DNA of 64,000 nt from Rivularia sp. T60_A2020_040 (GTDB lineage Bacteria; Cyanobacteriota; Cyanobacteriia; Cyanobacteriales; Nostocaceae). A program made the translations under genes and the position numbers. Below, one piece after another: positions 8,760 to 18,856 of this stretch; within the stretch, counting starts at the first letter, position 1, and each line of letters starts with the position of its first letter. Where the stretch lies: positions 1-64,000 of the forward strand of contig JACYMD010000083.1 in NCBI GenBank assembly GCA_015272215.1, read 5' to 3'. The notes under the pieces are model-generated. The model was not told the DNA's origin. It worked only from the letters and a program-made list of their open reading frames with translations, and searched no databases.

Positions 8760-10439
8760 TTAATGCACTACTCCAGCAGGTGCTTCTTCTTCCACAACGG
8801 GACTGCGTAAATTTTCTACTAAAGCTTGAATTTCTGCGGGTGGTGGTGGTGTTAGACGGGAAACGATTAAGGTGACGATTAAGTTAATAATCATACCTAA
8901 CGTTCCGATACCCTCAGCAGAAACACCGAAAAACCAAGTCGGCATTCCGGCAAATTTTACGCCGATAATATAGACGGTGGTGAAGATTAAGCCGGTTAAC
9001 ATTCCGGCAATCGCGCCTTCTTTATTGGTACGTTTATCGAAAATTCCTAAAAATATCGCCGGGAAGAAACTTGCTGCTGCTAAACCGAAGGCAAAGGCTA
9101 CAACTTGCGCTACAAATCCCGGTGGGTTTACACCAAAGTATCCAGCGACTACTACCGCAAAACCTACCATGATTCTACCGACAAATACCCGCCTACTTTC
9201 CGATGCATGAGGGTTGATCATGCGATAGTAAACATCATGGGCGATAGAACTGGAAATTACCAGTAATAATCCCGATGCTGTAGATAAAGCTGCTGCTAAA
9301 CCACCAGCTGCTACTAAAGCGATTACCCACGGTGCAAGTTTGGCGACTTCTGGGGTGGAAAGTACGATGATGTCATTATCAATTGTAATTTCATTGGTTG
9401 TTTGATCTGGAGTTAACTGCAATTTTCCATCGCCGTTTTTATCGTTAAAAGCTAATAATCCGGTACTTTCCCATTTTTTCGCCCAATCTAGCTGCTGTAC
9501 TTCCGTCACTGTTTTATTGTGAAGAGAATCAATTAAGTTGTAACGAGCAAACATCGAAAGAGCGGGAGCTGTGGTATAAAGTATAGCAATTAGTAATAAT
9601 GCCCAACCCGCAGAATAACGGGCAGCGCGGACATTGGGAACAGTGTAAAATCTGACAATTACGTGGGGTAAGCCTGCGGTTCCAACCATCAACGCGATAG
9701 TGATAAATAGTACGTCCAACATCGATTTATTGGTGAATGGTTCAGTATATTCCTGAAAACCCAAACTAACTTGAATATCGTTGAGTTTATCAGCAATATC
9801 ACTGAAGGTAAATGCGAATTGGGGTATGGGATTTCCTGTAAGATAAATTGAAATTGCGATCGCAGGAATCAGATAGGCAATAATTAAAATACAATATTGG
9901 GCTACTTGTGTCCAGGTAATACCTTTCATTCCTCCCAACACTGCGAAAAAGCCGACAATTATCATCCCGATGACTACACCCGTATTGATATCGACTTGCA
10001 AAAACCGGCTAAAAACGATGCCAACACCGCGCATTTGTCCAGCGACATAGGTGAGCGAAACAAAGATAGCCGCTACCACAGCCACCAATCGAGCAAATTG
10101 GGAATAATAGCGATCGCCAACAAAATCGGGTACGGTATATTTGCCAAATTTTCGCAAGTAAGGGGCTAAAAGTAACGCCAGCAGTACATAACCACCAGTC
10201 CATCCCATCAAGTAGATTGAGCCATCGTAACCTAAAGTTGAAATTAGTCCTGCCATGGAAATAAACGAAGCCGCTGACATCCAGTCAGCAGCGGTAGCAG
10301 CACCATTAGCGAGGGCTGGCACACCTTGTCCAGCGACAAAAAATCCTTTACTATCTTTGACACGAGATTGCCAACCGATATAAATGTAAAGTAAAAAGGA
10401 AATGCCGACAAATAAAATCGTCCAAATTTCAACTGTCAC
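8760..10439 (-). CDS. Sodium:solute symporter large subunit (SSS family, VC_2705-like)
   Basis: A 559-residue polytopic inner-membrane protein of the sodium:solute symporter family. About 13 hydrophobic segments are visible. The early segments carry NGAATAADWMSAASFIS and GYVLLALLLAPYLRKFG, which are typical of the acetate/solute (ActP-like) branch. The small neighbouring gene encodes the matching DUF4212 small subunit, which points to the two-component VC_2705-type symporters. A periplasmic or cytoplasmic loop near residues 330-345 contains DKNGDGKLQL, which looks like a calcium-binding EF-hand loop. The start is GTG at 10439, seven bases after the small-subunit stop, so the two are translated from one transcript. 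The substrate is not known; short organic acids are a family-level guess. Confidence 0.88.
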   Translation of the reverse strand: MTVEIWTILFVGISFLLYIYIGWQSRVKDSKGFFVAGQGVPALANGAATAADWMSAASFISMAGLISTLGYDGSIYLMGWTGGYVLLALLLAPYLRKFGKYTVPDFVGDRYYSQFARLVAVVAAIFVSLTYVAGQMRGVGIVFSRFLQVDINTGVVIGMIIVGFFAVLGGMKGITWTQVAQYCILIIAYLIPAIAISIYLTGNPIPQFAFTFSDIADKLNDIQVSLGFQEYTEPFTNKSMLDVLFITIALMVGTAGLPHVIVRFYTVPNVRAARYSAGWALLLIAILYTTAPALSMFARYNLIDSLHNKTVTEVQQLDWAKKWESTGLLAFNDKNGDGKLQLTPDQTTNEITIDNDIIVLSTPEVAKLAPWVIALVAAGGLAAALSTASGLLLVISSSIAHDVYYRMINPHASESRRVFVGRIMVGFAVVVAGYFGVNPPGFVAQVVAFAFGLAAASFFPAIFLGIFDKRTNKEGAIAGMLTGLIFTTVYIIGVKFAGMPTWFFGVSAEGIGTLGMIINLIVTLIVSRLTPPPPAEIQALVENLRSPVVEEEAPAGVVH

Positions 10440-10446
10440 AATTTTC

Positions 10447-10701
10447 CTACCTTTTAATATTATATTTGCGGTCTAACTTATCCATTTGGACTGCGTAAAT
10501 AAAAATTAAGCCTACAAACACCAAGATTGAACCTTGCTGAGCCATCCAAAAGCCAAAAGGTACGCCAAAAAAACGGATTGTATTTAAAGGTTGTACGAGC
10601 AAAATACTAAATCCTAGGGATACCATTGCCCAAACGATTAAAAGGTTGCGAATTAAAGCTGTATTTTTCTGCCAATAAATGCGGTGGTTTTCGTTATTCA
10701 T
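10447..10701 (-). CDS. Sodium:solute symporter small subunit (DUF4212)
   Basis: An 84-residue protein with two transmembrane helices. It starts with the family feature YWQKNTALIRNLLIVWAMVS, followed by a short loop (RFFGVPFGFWMAQQGS) and a second helix ending in the charged tail MDKLDRKYNIK. This pattern matches the DUF4212 small subunit that accompanies the VC_2705-type symporter. It is the first gene of a two-gene minus-strand operon, with a 7-base gap to the large subunit. The ATG start is at 10701. It probably stabilises or modifies the large subunit, but its exact role is not known. Confidence 0.88.
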   Translation of the reverse strand: MNNENHRIYWQKNTALIRNLLIVWAMVSLGFSILLVQPLNTIRFFGVPFGFWMAQQGSILVFVGLIFIYAVQMDKLDRKYNIKR

Positions 10702-10788
10702 GATTTAATATCATCAATCCATGAAAATCATACCAGTAAATTAGGTGTTTATCGAAAATGTGTGACTATTCTTATTTGATTCCATTAG

Positions 10789-12459
10789 TTAATCTGAATT
10801 GGCATCTTTGACTACCCAGCGACTATTTTGAGCATCCCATATTAAAAATAAACGCACCGTACTAGGAACAATACGACCATTTTTCATTAAATAGTTTAAT
10901 GAAGCATCGACTGTAGCAGTATTTTGATTTGTTTCTAAAATAGTTACTTGCTCAATATTTACACTTTCAACTTTGCCTTTCCACCAACTGAGATAAGAAA
11001 AATAACCATTAGGATGAAAACGTTTGTTATCTTTATATTCGGGAGATAACTGATTCCAAGCTGTTTTATATTGACCTTGATTAATTATTAAGTAATAATT
11101 CTCTACCGCTTGTGCTGGTGATGGTTGTTGAACTGTTGGCGAGGTAAAATCAATCGGAGGAGATAAGGGATTTTCTTGGGGAATCGGTGGTTCAGGATTA
11201 GGATTATTTATCTGAGGAGTTTCTACTGTTAGGGGTGGTTCTATGTTTAAATCTTCATTTGGTTCTACAGCAACTGGTTGAGTTAAACTTGATTTTTCTG
11301 TGGGAATTACATTAGGTGTTGGTGTATTTTCTGGCGGATTATTTAAATTTAATTTTAAATTTTCTGAAGCTTTTTCAGGTAAAGTTGTCGGTTGGAGTTT
11401 TTGCTCTTTTGTGACTACTTGTGGTTGTTTATATAAAGCAAAACCAATGATGATTGATGCACCGATTAAACTACCCACAATCAAACTACCAAAAAGAATT
11501 CCTTTACCGTTCCCTTGGCTACTAGAGACAATTGAAGATGGTGGTGTAATAGAAATAGTACTTAAATAACTTTGGGGTGGTAAGGTGATTTCGGGAGGGA
11601 GAGTATCCGAAGTCCCGATATGGGAAACTCTTGAAGGTACGCTTAAAACACCACTTTGTAAAGCTTTTAGCATAACGCTAGCACTATTAAATCTCTCCCT
11701 AACATGAAACCCAATTGCTTTATCTAAAATACTTGCAAAATCATCTTTAACATTCGGTGCATAATGCCGCCATAATATTTTACCAGTAGCCGGATCAGTC
11801 GCTAATTCTTGCGGCATTTTACCTGTAAGCAGATAAATAGCAGTTAACCCCAAACTATATAAATCGCTAGCAAACATAGGTCTTCCCAGGGATTGTTCAG
11901 TTGACATAAATCCTGGTGTACCAATCACAATCGATTTTGTGGCATTTCCTGAAGAAGTTAATACCGTCGATAAACTTTCTTTAACTGCACCAAAATCTAT
12001 AAGTACAGGCTTATTATCAACATTAATTAAAATATTTTCTGGTTTGATGTCTCGATGAACAATACCTTTAGAGTGTACATATTCGAGAATTGGCAAAATA
12101 CCGATTAAAATTCCTTTGACAGAATTTTCATCCATGAAACCAACTTCTTGCAAAATTTGCGTTAAAGTTTTTCCTTCAATATACTCTTGTACTAAGTAAA
12201 ATTGCCCATGTTCGCTGAAATAAGCATACAATCGCGGAATCTGAGGGCTACCATCACCCAGCTCTTCTAGAATCGCTGCTTCGCGTGCAAAACGCTGCTG
12301 TACCAACTGATAAACCTGGGTATTATCTTTGATAGGTCGTAGTTGTTTAATTACACAAGGACGAATCGAAGGCATTTGGGTATCCTCTGCCAGGAACGTT
12401 TTTCCAAATCCGCCGCTTCCTAAAGTCCGAATAATCCGATAGCGGTTATTAAGCAGCAT
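10789..12459 (-). CDS. Membrane-anchored serine/threonine protein kinase with C-terminal extracytoplasmic domain
   Basis: The N-terminal Hanks-type kinase domain has the Gly-rich loop GSGGFG (residues 14-19), Lys38 in VIKQL, Glu60 on helix C, catalytic HRDIKPEN (135-142) and DFG at 155-157, so it should be active. A transmembrane helix follows near residues 330-348, then a long Pro/Thr-rich linker. A C-terminal domain of about 110 residues (AVENYYLIINQGQYKTAWNQ onward) resembles NTF2-like or IMS-type domains and probably lies in the periplasm. The ATG at 12459 is preferred over one 57 bases upstream, because the truncated paralogue next door begins at the equivalent MLLN and the upstream bases are also conserved there. 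Its substrates are unknown. Confidence 0.88.
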   Translation of the reverse strand: MLLNNRYRIIRTLGSGGFGKTFLAEDTQMPSIRPCVIKQLRPIKDNTQVYQLVQQRFAREAAILEELGDGSPQIPRLYAYFSEHGQFYLVQEYIEGKTLTQILQEVGFMDENSVKGILIGILPILEYVHSKGIVHRDIKPENILINVDNKPVLIDFGAVKESLSTVLTSSGNATKSIVIGTPGFMSTEQSLGRPMFASDLYSLGLTAIYLLTGKMPQELATDPATGKILWRHYAPNVKDDFASILDKAIGFHVRERFNSASVMLKALQSGVLSVPSRVSHIGTSDTLPPEITLPPQSYLSTISITPPSSIVSSSQGNGKGILFGSLIVGSLIGASIIIGFALYKQPQVVTKEQKLQPTTLPEKASENLKLNLNNPPENTPTPNVIPTEKSSLTQPVAVEPNEDLNIEPPLTVETPQINNPNPEPPIPQENPLSPPIDFTSPTVQQPSPAQAVENYYLIINQGQYKTAWNQLSPEYKDNKRFHPNGYFSYLSWWKGKVESVNIEQVTILETNQNTATVDASLNYLMKNGRIVPSTVRLFLIWDAQNSRWVVKDANSD

Positions 12460-12592
12460 TTGTATAAATAAGGGCGCTAATGAGTCAAAAGGAACACAGT
12501 CATATATTTTACTCACTTTCTTGTATAAACAGCGAGTTAAGTTGGGATTTATAACTACGGATTGACTGATGATTCCACAGATTACACAAATT

Positions 12593-12631
12593 TAATTACC
12601 AATTACCAATTACCAATTACCCATTACCCAA
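12593..12631. repeat. STRR array (AATTACC heptads) at the broken end of the kinase fragment
   Basis: About five heptads of AATTACC/CATTACC in tandem. On the minus strand they read GGTAATT. They form the last few codons and the stop codon (TAA) of the truncated kinase gene at 12610-12870, so the array marks the break point. Confidence 0.75.
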
Positions 12632-12870
12632 TATGCATATAAACTAGGAATCTGAGAACTACCGTCACCGAGAGCTTCCAAAATCGCCGCTTCTCGTGCA
12701 AATCTTTGCTGTACCAGTTGATAAATTTGAGGATTATGTTGAATTAGTTTTAGTTGTTTAATTACACACCGACGAGTCGAAGGTATTTGAGTATCTTCCG
12801 CTAAAAAAGTTTCTCCAAATCCACCGCTTCCTAAACTCCGAATTATTTGATAGCGCTTGTTGAGCAGCAT
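12610..12870 (-). pseudogene. Truncated serine/threonine kinase fragment (N-terminal lobe only)
   Basis: The 86 codons encode only the N-lobe of a Hanks-type kinase: MLLNKRYQII, the loop GSGGFGETF, VIKQLKL and REAAILEALG. They match the first 80 or so residues of the intact kinase gene just downstream on the same strand at well over half of positions. The match stops at the shared LYAY. Then come seven codons (WVMGNW and stop) that are read from an STRR array, not from kinase sequence. There is no catalytic loop or DFG, so the product cannot be a kinase. This looks like a tandem duplicate that lost most of its length at a repeat. It could still be transcribed and translated as a small protein. 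Confidence 0.85.
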
Positions 12871-13069
12871 TTGATAAATAAGTGCTATTTTAAAAAAAAT
12901 AATTAGTAATATATTTTACCTGTTTCTCCGCAATCAAGCTTCTGTTTCAAGTTAGGGTTTGTGGTTTTTTGGAATTTTTTGTGACGATCGCTGAGAATTT
13001 ACCTATCCTAACTATCCCTCGATTCCAAATCTCTCAAAATTAACGAAACACTTGATATTTGGCACTTTA

Positions 13070-13188
13070 CGCATAATTATTAACTACATAATCAAAACGA
13101 TAAATAAAATATAACTAACCTAAAACAGTAATATTTTTAGTCCATTTTAATAGACTTGTGCTATTAGACTGGGACTTGCAGTCCCAGG
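13070..13188. repeat. Dispersed repeat with terminal hairpin, copy 1
   Basis: It begins CGCATAATTA..ACTACATAAT and ends in a hairpin with the 8-bp stem CTGGGACT/AGTCCCAG at 13169-13187. A second copy lies at 58091-58256, with the same start, the same AATATTTTTAGTCCATTTTAAT core and the same hairpin end. It lies in the 617-base gap between the kinase fragment and rpsT, where no gene is visible. Its nature (MITE, decayed element or structured RNA) is open. Confidence 0.65.
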
Positions 13189-13241
13189 CGGGCAAAAACG
13201 AAGTAATTATTTTGACGATAGATTTCTATGGTGCAAGATAT

Positions 13242-13268
13242 TAAAATCCCGTCCTTAACGGGGTTTTA
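13242..13268. other. Hairpin in the gap upstream of rpsT
   Basis: TAAAATCCCGT and ACGGGGTTTTA can pair over about 10 bases with one mismatch, around a 5-base loop. The arms have A-rich and T-rich outer flanks, so it resembles a bidirectional terminator. It may belong to the adjacent dispersed repeat. No gene lies close enough to say which transcript it would end. Confidence 0.35.
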
Positions 13269-13469
13269 AGCAATGCGTGGGATGAGCATCCCTGCCCGTC
13301 GGAATCTGCCTTATAAAGATGAAATATGCTGTAAAATATCTAAGTCCAGATTTAACTGTTACAATAATTAGAATAATTTTATCAAGTTTTCTAAATTTTC
13401 TTTTGTAGCATCATCATATTGACAAATCAGATGCTATATTAGTAAGGCTATTATTGTGCGTACATATAG

Positions 13470-13790
<321 letters not shown>

Positions 13791-13824
13791 GTAGTGAATA
13801 GTTAGTTTTTCTAGTTTTTTCCAT

Positions 13825-13860
13825 AAAGTCAGCAGTAATTGTTTGTAAATTGCTGACTTT
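13825..13860 (+). terminator. Hairpin between rpsT and tatD
   Basis: A perfect 10-bp stem, AAAGTCAGCA with TGCTGACTTT, around a 16-base loop, 34 bases after the rpsT stop and 22 bases before the tatD start. It could terminate or attenuate rpsT transcripts or stabilise their 3' ends. A strong T-run does not follow it, so read-through into tatD is likely. Confidence 0.45.
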
Positions 13861-13881
13861 AAAACAAGGACAAAAAAATCA

Positions 13882-14667
13882 ATGCAGTTGATTGACACCC
13901 ACGTTCATCTTAATTTTGACCAATTCCAGCCAGATTTGGAAGAGGTTCGCTCTCGATGGCAAGAAGCGGGTGTAGTGCGGCTAGTACATTCATGCGTTGA
14001 GCCATCGGAATTTTCGGGCATCCAAGCTTTAGCTAATAGATTTCCCGAAATTAGCTTTGCAGTGGGATTACATCCTTTGGATGCCCACAAATGGACATCC
14101 CAAACAGCTAATGAAATAGAATCGGCAGCTAGTTCCTCAGACAAAGTAGTAGCAATTGGGGAAATGGGGCTGGATTTTTATAAAGCCAATAATTACGAGC
14201 AGCAACATATGGTACTCGTAAAGCAGTTAGAAATAGCAGCAAGACTGAACTTGCCAGTTATTATCCACTGTAGAGATGCAGCATTAGAGTTAAAGCAAGT
14301 GCTACAAGAGTGTATTGAACGTTATGGAGAAAAGGTGAGGGGAGTGATGCATTGCTGGGGTGGAAAGCCAGTTGAAACCCAATGGTTTTTGGACTTAGGC
14401 TTTTATGTCAGCTTTAGCGGAACAGTTACCTTCAAAAATGCCCATGCGATCAAAGAGTCAGCCACGATGGTAAGAAGCGATCGGCTTTTAATTGAAACTG
14501 ACTGTCCTTTTTTAGCTCCGGTTCCCAAACGAGGGGAAAAAAGAAACGAACCATCCTACGTTCGTTACGTAGCCGAACAAGTAGCGAGTTTGCGGGGAGA
14601 AACTCTGGATGAAATTGCTGCAATTACCACGAAAAATGCCTGTGATTTATTTGGGTTGAAGCTATAA
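13882..14667 (+). CDS. tatD: TatD family metal-dependent hydrolase (DNase)
   Basis: A cytoplasmic TIM-barrel metal-dependent hydrolase. TatD proteins act as 3'-5' DNases, and roles in DNA quality control have been proposed. The metal-binding residues are visible: HVHLNF at residues 7-12, EMGLDFYK near 94, IHCRDA near 131, MHCWGG near 156 and ETDCPFLAP near 206. The length of 261 residues is normal. The ATG is at 13882. It is followed by a leader of about 750 bases before rpoB. Its conserved position between rpsT and rpoB is common in cyanobacteria and probably reflects co-transcription more than shared function. Confidence 0.93.
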   Translation: MQLIDTHVHLNFDQFQPDLEEVRSRWQEAGVVRLVHSCVEPSEFSGIQALANRFPEISFAVGLHPLDAHKWTSQTANEIESAASSSDKVVAIGEMGLDFYKANNYEQQHMVLVKQLEIAARLNLPVIIHCRDAALELKQVLQECIERYGEKVRGVMHCWGGKPVETQWFLDLGFYVSFSGTVTFKNAHAIKESATMVRSDRLLIETDCPFLAPVPKRGEKRNEPSYVRYVAEQVASLRGETLDEIAAITTKNACDLFGLKL

Positions 14668-14717
14668 AAATTCACTTGGGTGTCAATACCTGTAGATATC
14701 ATCAAAAATCTGCCTTT

Positions 14718-14726
14718 AGGAGGAGG
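14718..14726 (+). promoter_or_regulatory. Exceptionally strong Shine-Dalgarno sequence
   Basis: AGGAGGAGG six bases before an ATG. It is far closer to the anti-SD consensus than the ribosome-binding sites of the surrounding genes. Downstream, CCCTCC at about 14748 can pair with GGAGG of this site, so the SD could be masked in a hairpin. Confidence 0.5.
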
Positions 14727-14732
14727 ATAAAT

Positions 14733-14768
14733 ATGATAAAATTAATCCCTCCAACAGCTTTTGCTTGA
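14733..14768 (+). CDS. Possible 11-residue leader peptide upstream of rpoB
   Basis: ATG at 14733 opens a frame of 11 codons (MIKLIPPTAFA) ending in TGA. It is preceded at ideal distance by AGGAGGAGG. It has two consecutive prolines, which are slow to translate. Its position about 650 bases before rpoB in the same direction allows a role as a regulatory leader ORF. Equally, it may be a chance frame behind a purine-rich stretch. No homologue is known to me. Confidence 0.3.
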   Translation: MIKLIPPTAFA

Positions 14769-15418
14769 GTGATAATGGTTAGGTTACTGCCAAAAGCAAC
14801 TAGTTGGGAAAATGTTTGAAATAGTGATTTACTATTTTTTAGTGCATTTTTCAGATATAGCGGATATTTATAATCGATAATTGCCGCTGTGATAACTAGT
14901 TAAAGTTGCCCGTAGCTAATCCATTAGAGCTAAATTATTTCATTTATAGAAAATTGTTTAAGGTTCGGAGTTGGAGACGATAAGCAGCTTGTTCGCGAAA
15001 CCGTTCGAGAAAAACCATAGAATCTAGCGATTAATTTCTTTAGTAATAGGATATCATCACATGACAGTAGAAGCACTGTTGGCATAATGGCGATCACTTA
15101 GTGCAAGCTCGTTGCGATCGCAAATTGAATTTATAAACTACTTGTTTGAATTAAAGCGCAATCTTGGAGGGGAAATGAGAAAAGTAAGACAGTTTCTTCT
15201 GAAGCGAAAAGCGAGGTTATCACCGAGCAAACTCAAACAAATGATCAAATTTTGGCAGATTTTACCTGCTGATTTGAGAGGATTAATTTTTTCGAGAGAT
15301 GCCATGCATCAGGTGTAATGAATCAATTTATCCATACTCAATTCACCACGATAGCAGTAGGATTGGAATTTTCTACAAGTCCATACAAGTTTAACCCCTT
15401 ATAGATTTGAATTAAAGC

Positions 15419-18400
15419 ATGAATTACGACTCAATGACAGAACCGGGCTTCATGTTGCCCGACTTGATTGAAATTCAGCGTTCTAGTTTTCGCTGGTTTT
15501 TAGAAGAAGGGTTAGTAGAAGAGCTTAATTCCTTTAGTCCAATTACAGATTACACCGGCAAACTGGAGTTGCATTTTTTAGGAGAAAATTACAAGCTTAA
15601 AGAACCTAAATACAGTGTAGAAGAATCGAAACGGCGTGACAGCACCTATGCTGTGCAAATGTACGTACCGACAAGGTTGATCAATAAAGAGACAGGGGAA
15701 ATCAAAGAGCAGGAAGTATTTATTGGTGACTTGCCTTTGATGACCGAACGCGGCACATTTATTATTAACGGTGCAGAGCGGGTAATTGTCAACCAGATAG
15801 TTAGATCCCCAGGAGTTTATTACAAATCCGAAATCGATAAAAATGGTCGTCGGACTTATTCTGCTAGTTTAATTCCCAACCGGGGAGCATGGTTGAAATT
15901 TGAAACAGACCGTAACGATTTGGTTTGGGTGAGAATTGACAAAACTCGCAAACTATCGGCTCAAGTGCTGTTAAAAGCCTTGGGACTTACCGATAACGAA
16001 ATTTTCGATGCTTTACGTCACCCGGAATATTTTCAAAAAACCATCGAAAAAGAAGGGCAATTCTCAGAAGAAGAAGCCCTGATGGAATTGTATCGTAAAC
16101 TGCGTCCCGGCGAACCACCTACAGTATTGGGTGGGCAACAGCTTTTAGATTCGCGATTTTTTGACCCTAAACGCTACGATTTAGGTCGCGTAGGGCGCTA
16201 CAAGCTGAATAAGAAATTACGCCTTCAAGCCCCAGATACAGTCAGGGTTTTGACATCTACCGATATTTTGGCAGCGGTAGATTACTTAATCAACTTAGAG
16301 TTTGACATTGGTAATATTGACGACATTGACCACCTGGGAAATCGCCGAGTGAGAAGTGTCGGCGAATTACTGCAAAATCAGGTGAGAGTTGGTCTAAACC
16401 GTTTGGAGCGGATAATCCGCGAACGTATGACCGTATCTGATTCGGAGTCACTAACTCCTGCATCTTTAGTTAACCCTAAACCTTTGGTAGCAGCAATCAA
16501 AGAATTTTTTGGTTCATCTCAGTTATCTCAGTTCATGGATCAAACCAATCCGTTAGCGGAATTGACCCATAAACGTAGATTATCAGCACTTGGACCTGGT
16601 GGTTTAACTCGTGAACGTGCCGGTTTTGCGGTGCGAGACATTCACCCTTCTCACTACGGACGGATATGTCCGATTGAAACGCCAGAAGGTCCGAATGCAG
16701 GATTAATTGGTTCTTTAGCGACTCACGCGAAGGTGAATCCCTATGGATTTTTAGAAACACCTTTTCGTCCGGTAGAAAACGGAAAAGTGATGTTTGAGAA
16801 ACCAGCAATCTACATGACTGCTGATGAAGAAGACGACTTGCGAGTTGCTCCGGGTGACACACCACTTGATGAAAATGGCTACATTATTGGTACTCAAATA
16901 CCAGTACGTTATCGTCAAGATTGGGCAACTACGACTGCCGAACAAGTGGATTATGTCGCAGTTTCTCCGGTACAAATAGTCTCGGTGGCAACAAGTTTGA
17001 TTCCATTTTTGGAACACGATGACGCGAACCGGGCATTAATGGGGTCGAATATGCAACGGCAAGCGGTGCCATTGCTCAAGCCAGAACGTCCTTTGGTAGG
17101 AACTGGTTTAGAAGCGCAAGCTGCAAGAGACTCCGGGATGGTGATAGTGTCGCGTACCGACGGTGACGTTACTTATGTAGATGCTACAGAAATTCGTGTC
17201 CGTCCCGCACCCGATGCACCGGAAGAAAAATACAAAATTTCCAAATACCAACGTTCCAACCAAGACACCTGCTTAAGTCAAAAACCCCTAGTAAGGATCG
17301 GAGAAAAAGTAGTTGCCGGACAGGTACTTGCAGATGGTTCTTCCACCGAAGGTGGCGAATTAGCATTAGGACAAAACATTGTAGTAGCTTATATGCCTTG
17401 GGAAGGTTATAACTACGAAGATGCGATTCTAATCAGCGAACGTTTGGTACAAGAGGATGTTTATACTTCAATTCACATTGAAAAGTATGAAATTGAAGCA
17501 AGACAAACTAAGCTAGGACCAGAAGAAATTACCAGAGAAATTCCCAACGTTGGTGAAGACGCGCTGCGAAACTTAGACGAACAAGGAATTATCCGCATTG
17601 GTGCTTGGGTAGAAGCTGGAGACATCTTGGTAGGTAAAGTCACTCCCAAAGGTGAATCCGACCAGCCACCGGAAGAGAAATTACTGCGAGCAATTTTCGG
17701 TGAGAAAGCCAGAGACGTAAGAGATAACTCTTTGCGAGTACCTAATGGTGAAAAAGGAAGAGTTGTAGATGTCCGTTTATTTACCCGTGAGCAAGGTGAC
17801 GAATTACCGCCAGGGGCGAATATGGTGGTGCGAGTTTACGTAGCCCAAAAGCGGAAAATTCAAGTTGGCGACAAAATGGCAGGACGGCATGGTAATAAAG
17901 GGATTATTTCCCAAATATTACCTTTAGAAGATATGCCTTACTTGCCAGATGGTTCTCCTATTGATATTGCACTTAACCCCTTGGGCGTACCCAGCCGCAT
18001 GAATGTAGGGCAAGTATTCGAGTGCTTGCTCGGTTGGGCTGGTCATACTTTAGGAGTCAGATTTAAGATTACACCATTCGATGAAATGTATGGTGAAGAA
18101 TCATCGCGGCAAATCGTTCACGGCAAGCTACAAGAAGCAAGAGACGAAACTGGCAAAGACTGGGTATTTAATCCCGATAACTGCGGAAAAATTCAAGTTT
18201 ATGACGGTCGTACTGGGGAACCTTTTGACCGACCAGTGACTATAGGCGTAGCTTATATGCTCAAATTAGTCCACTTGGTAGATGATAAAATTCACGCTCG
18301 TTCCACAGGACCTTACTCCTTGGTTACTCAACAGCCATTGGGTGGTAAAGCACAACAAGGCGGACAGCGTTTCGGAGAAATGGAAGTATGGGCATTGGAA

Positions 18401-18718
18401 GCATTCGGTGCTGCTTATACGTTGCAGGAATTGCTGACCGTCAAATCCGACGATATGCAAGGACGTAACGAAGCTCTTAACGCCATTGTTAAAGGTAAAG
18501 CAATTCCTCGTCCAGGAACGCCAGAATCATTCAAAGTATTGATGCGAGAGTTGCAATCTTTGGGATTAGATATTGCCGTCCACAAAGTAGAAACTCAAAA
18601 TGATGGTAGTTCCTTAGATGTGGAAGTAGACCTGATGACAGACCAAAACTCTCGTCGTACACCACCTCGTCCTACTTACGAATCTCTTACCCGCGAGACC
18701 ATACAAGAAGAGCAATAA
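15419..18718 (+). CDS. rpoB: DNA-directed RNA polymerase subunit beta
   Basis: This is the beta subunit of the core RNA polymerase. Landmarks in order are the N-terminal [13 protein letters not shown], the rifampicin-region sequence [20 protein letters not shown] near residue 365, [47 protein letters not shown], the catalytic-site region [12 protein letters not shown] near residue 822 and the C-terminal [20 protein letters not shown]. The 1099 residues fit cyanobacterial RpoB. The ATG at 15419 is the first in frame that keeps the conserved N-terminus. rpoC1 and rpoC2 follow on the same strand, with repeat-filled gaps of about 140 and 120 bases. Confidence 0.98.
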   Translation: MNYDSMTEPGFMLPDLIEIQRSSFRWFLEEGLVEELNSFSPITDYTGKLELHFLGENYKLKEPKYSVEESKRRDSTYAVQMYVPTRLINKETGEIKEQEVFIGDLPLMTERGTFIINGAERVIVNQIVRSPGVYYKSEIDKNGRRTYSASLIPNRGAWLKFETDRNDLVWVRIDKTRKLSAQVLLKALGLTDNEIFDALRHPEYFQKTIEKEGQFSEEEALMELYRKLRPGEPPTVLGGQQLLDSRFFDPKRYDLGRVGRYKLNKKLRLQAPDTVRVLTSTDILAAVDYLINLEFDIGNIDDIDHLGNRRVRSVGELLQNQVRVGLNRLERIIRERMTVSDSESLTPASLVNPKPLVAAIKEFFGSSQLSQFMDQTNPLAELTHKRRLSALGPGGLTRERAGFAVRDIHPSHYGRICPIETPEGPNAGLIGSLATHAKVNPYGFLETPFRPVENGKVMFEKPAIYMTADEEDDLRVAPGDTPLDENGYIIGTQIPVRYRQDWATTTAEQVDYVAVSPVQIVSVATSLIPFLEHDDANRALMGSNMQRQAVPLLKPERPLVGTGLEAQAARDSGMVIVSRTDGDVTYVDATEIRVRPAPDAPEEKYKISKYQRSNQDTCLSQKPLVRIGEKVVAGQVLADGSSTEGGELALGQNIVVAYMPWEGYNYEDAILISERLVQEDVYTSIHIEKYEIEARQTKLGPEEITREIPNVGEDALRNLDEQGIIRIGAWVEAGDILVGKVTPKGESDQPPEEKLLRAIFGEKARDVRDNSLRVPNGEKGRVVDVRLFTREQGDELPPGANMVVRVYVAQKRKIQVGDKMAGRHGNKGIISQILPLEDMPYLPDGSPIDIALNPLGVPSRMNVGQVFECLLGWAGHTLGVRFKITPFDEMYGEESSRQIVHGKLQEARDETGKDWVFNPDNCGKIQVYDGRTGEPFDRPVTIGVAYMLKLVHLVDDKIHARSTGPYSLVTQQPLGGKAQQGGQRFGEMEVWALEAFGAAYTLQELLTVKSDDMQGRNEALNAIVKGKAIPRPGTPESFKVLMRELQSLGLDIAVHKVETQNDGSSLDVEVDLMTDQNSRRTPPRPTYESLTRETIQEEQ

Positions 18719-18830
18719 AGGTTAGAGGTTAAAGGTTAAAAGTTAGAGGTAAGAAATAGTAGCGCCTGGAGAACAATGTCTTTGGGAATTTAAACCTTTG
18801 ACCTTTGCCCTTTGACCTTTGCCCTTTGAC
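18717..18830. repeat. Two STRR arrays between rpoB and rpoC1
   Basis: Directly after the rpoB stop are heptads of GGTTAGA/GGTTAAA. A second array (CCTTTGA/CCTTTGC) lies at about 18794-18830, a few bases before the rpoC1 leader. The two arrays are of opposite purine/pyrimidine sense and can partly pair (AAAGGTTA... with ...CCTTT). They occupy most of the 138-base gap. Confidence 0.7.
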
Positions 18831-18856
18831 ATACAGACCTTTTTTAATTTTCTACT

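Larger units (their letters stand above)
14668..15418 (+). other. Long leader region upstream of rpoB
   Basis: About 750 bases with no convincing full-size gene. It contains a very strong Shine-Dalgarno sequence before an 11-codon ORF (14733-14768), an 8-codon ORF at 15061-15087 (MTVEALLA then stop), and a 68-codon TTG-started frame at 15112-15318 of no recognised family. The rpoB promoter is presumably here. A region of this length before rpoBC could hold an attenuator or autoregulatory site, but this is inference. Confidence 0.5.

Noticed and set aside
15112-15318. A 68-codon TTG-started frame upstream of rpoB
   Set aside because: No known family and no SD at the TTG. The sequence could include a real small basic protein starting at the internal ATG near 15175, but there is no further support.
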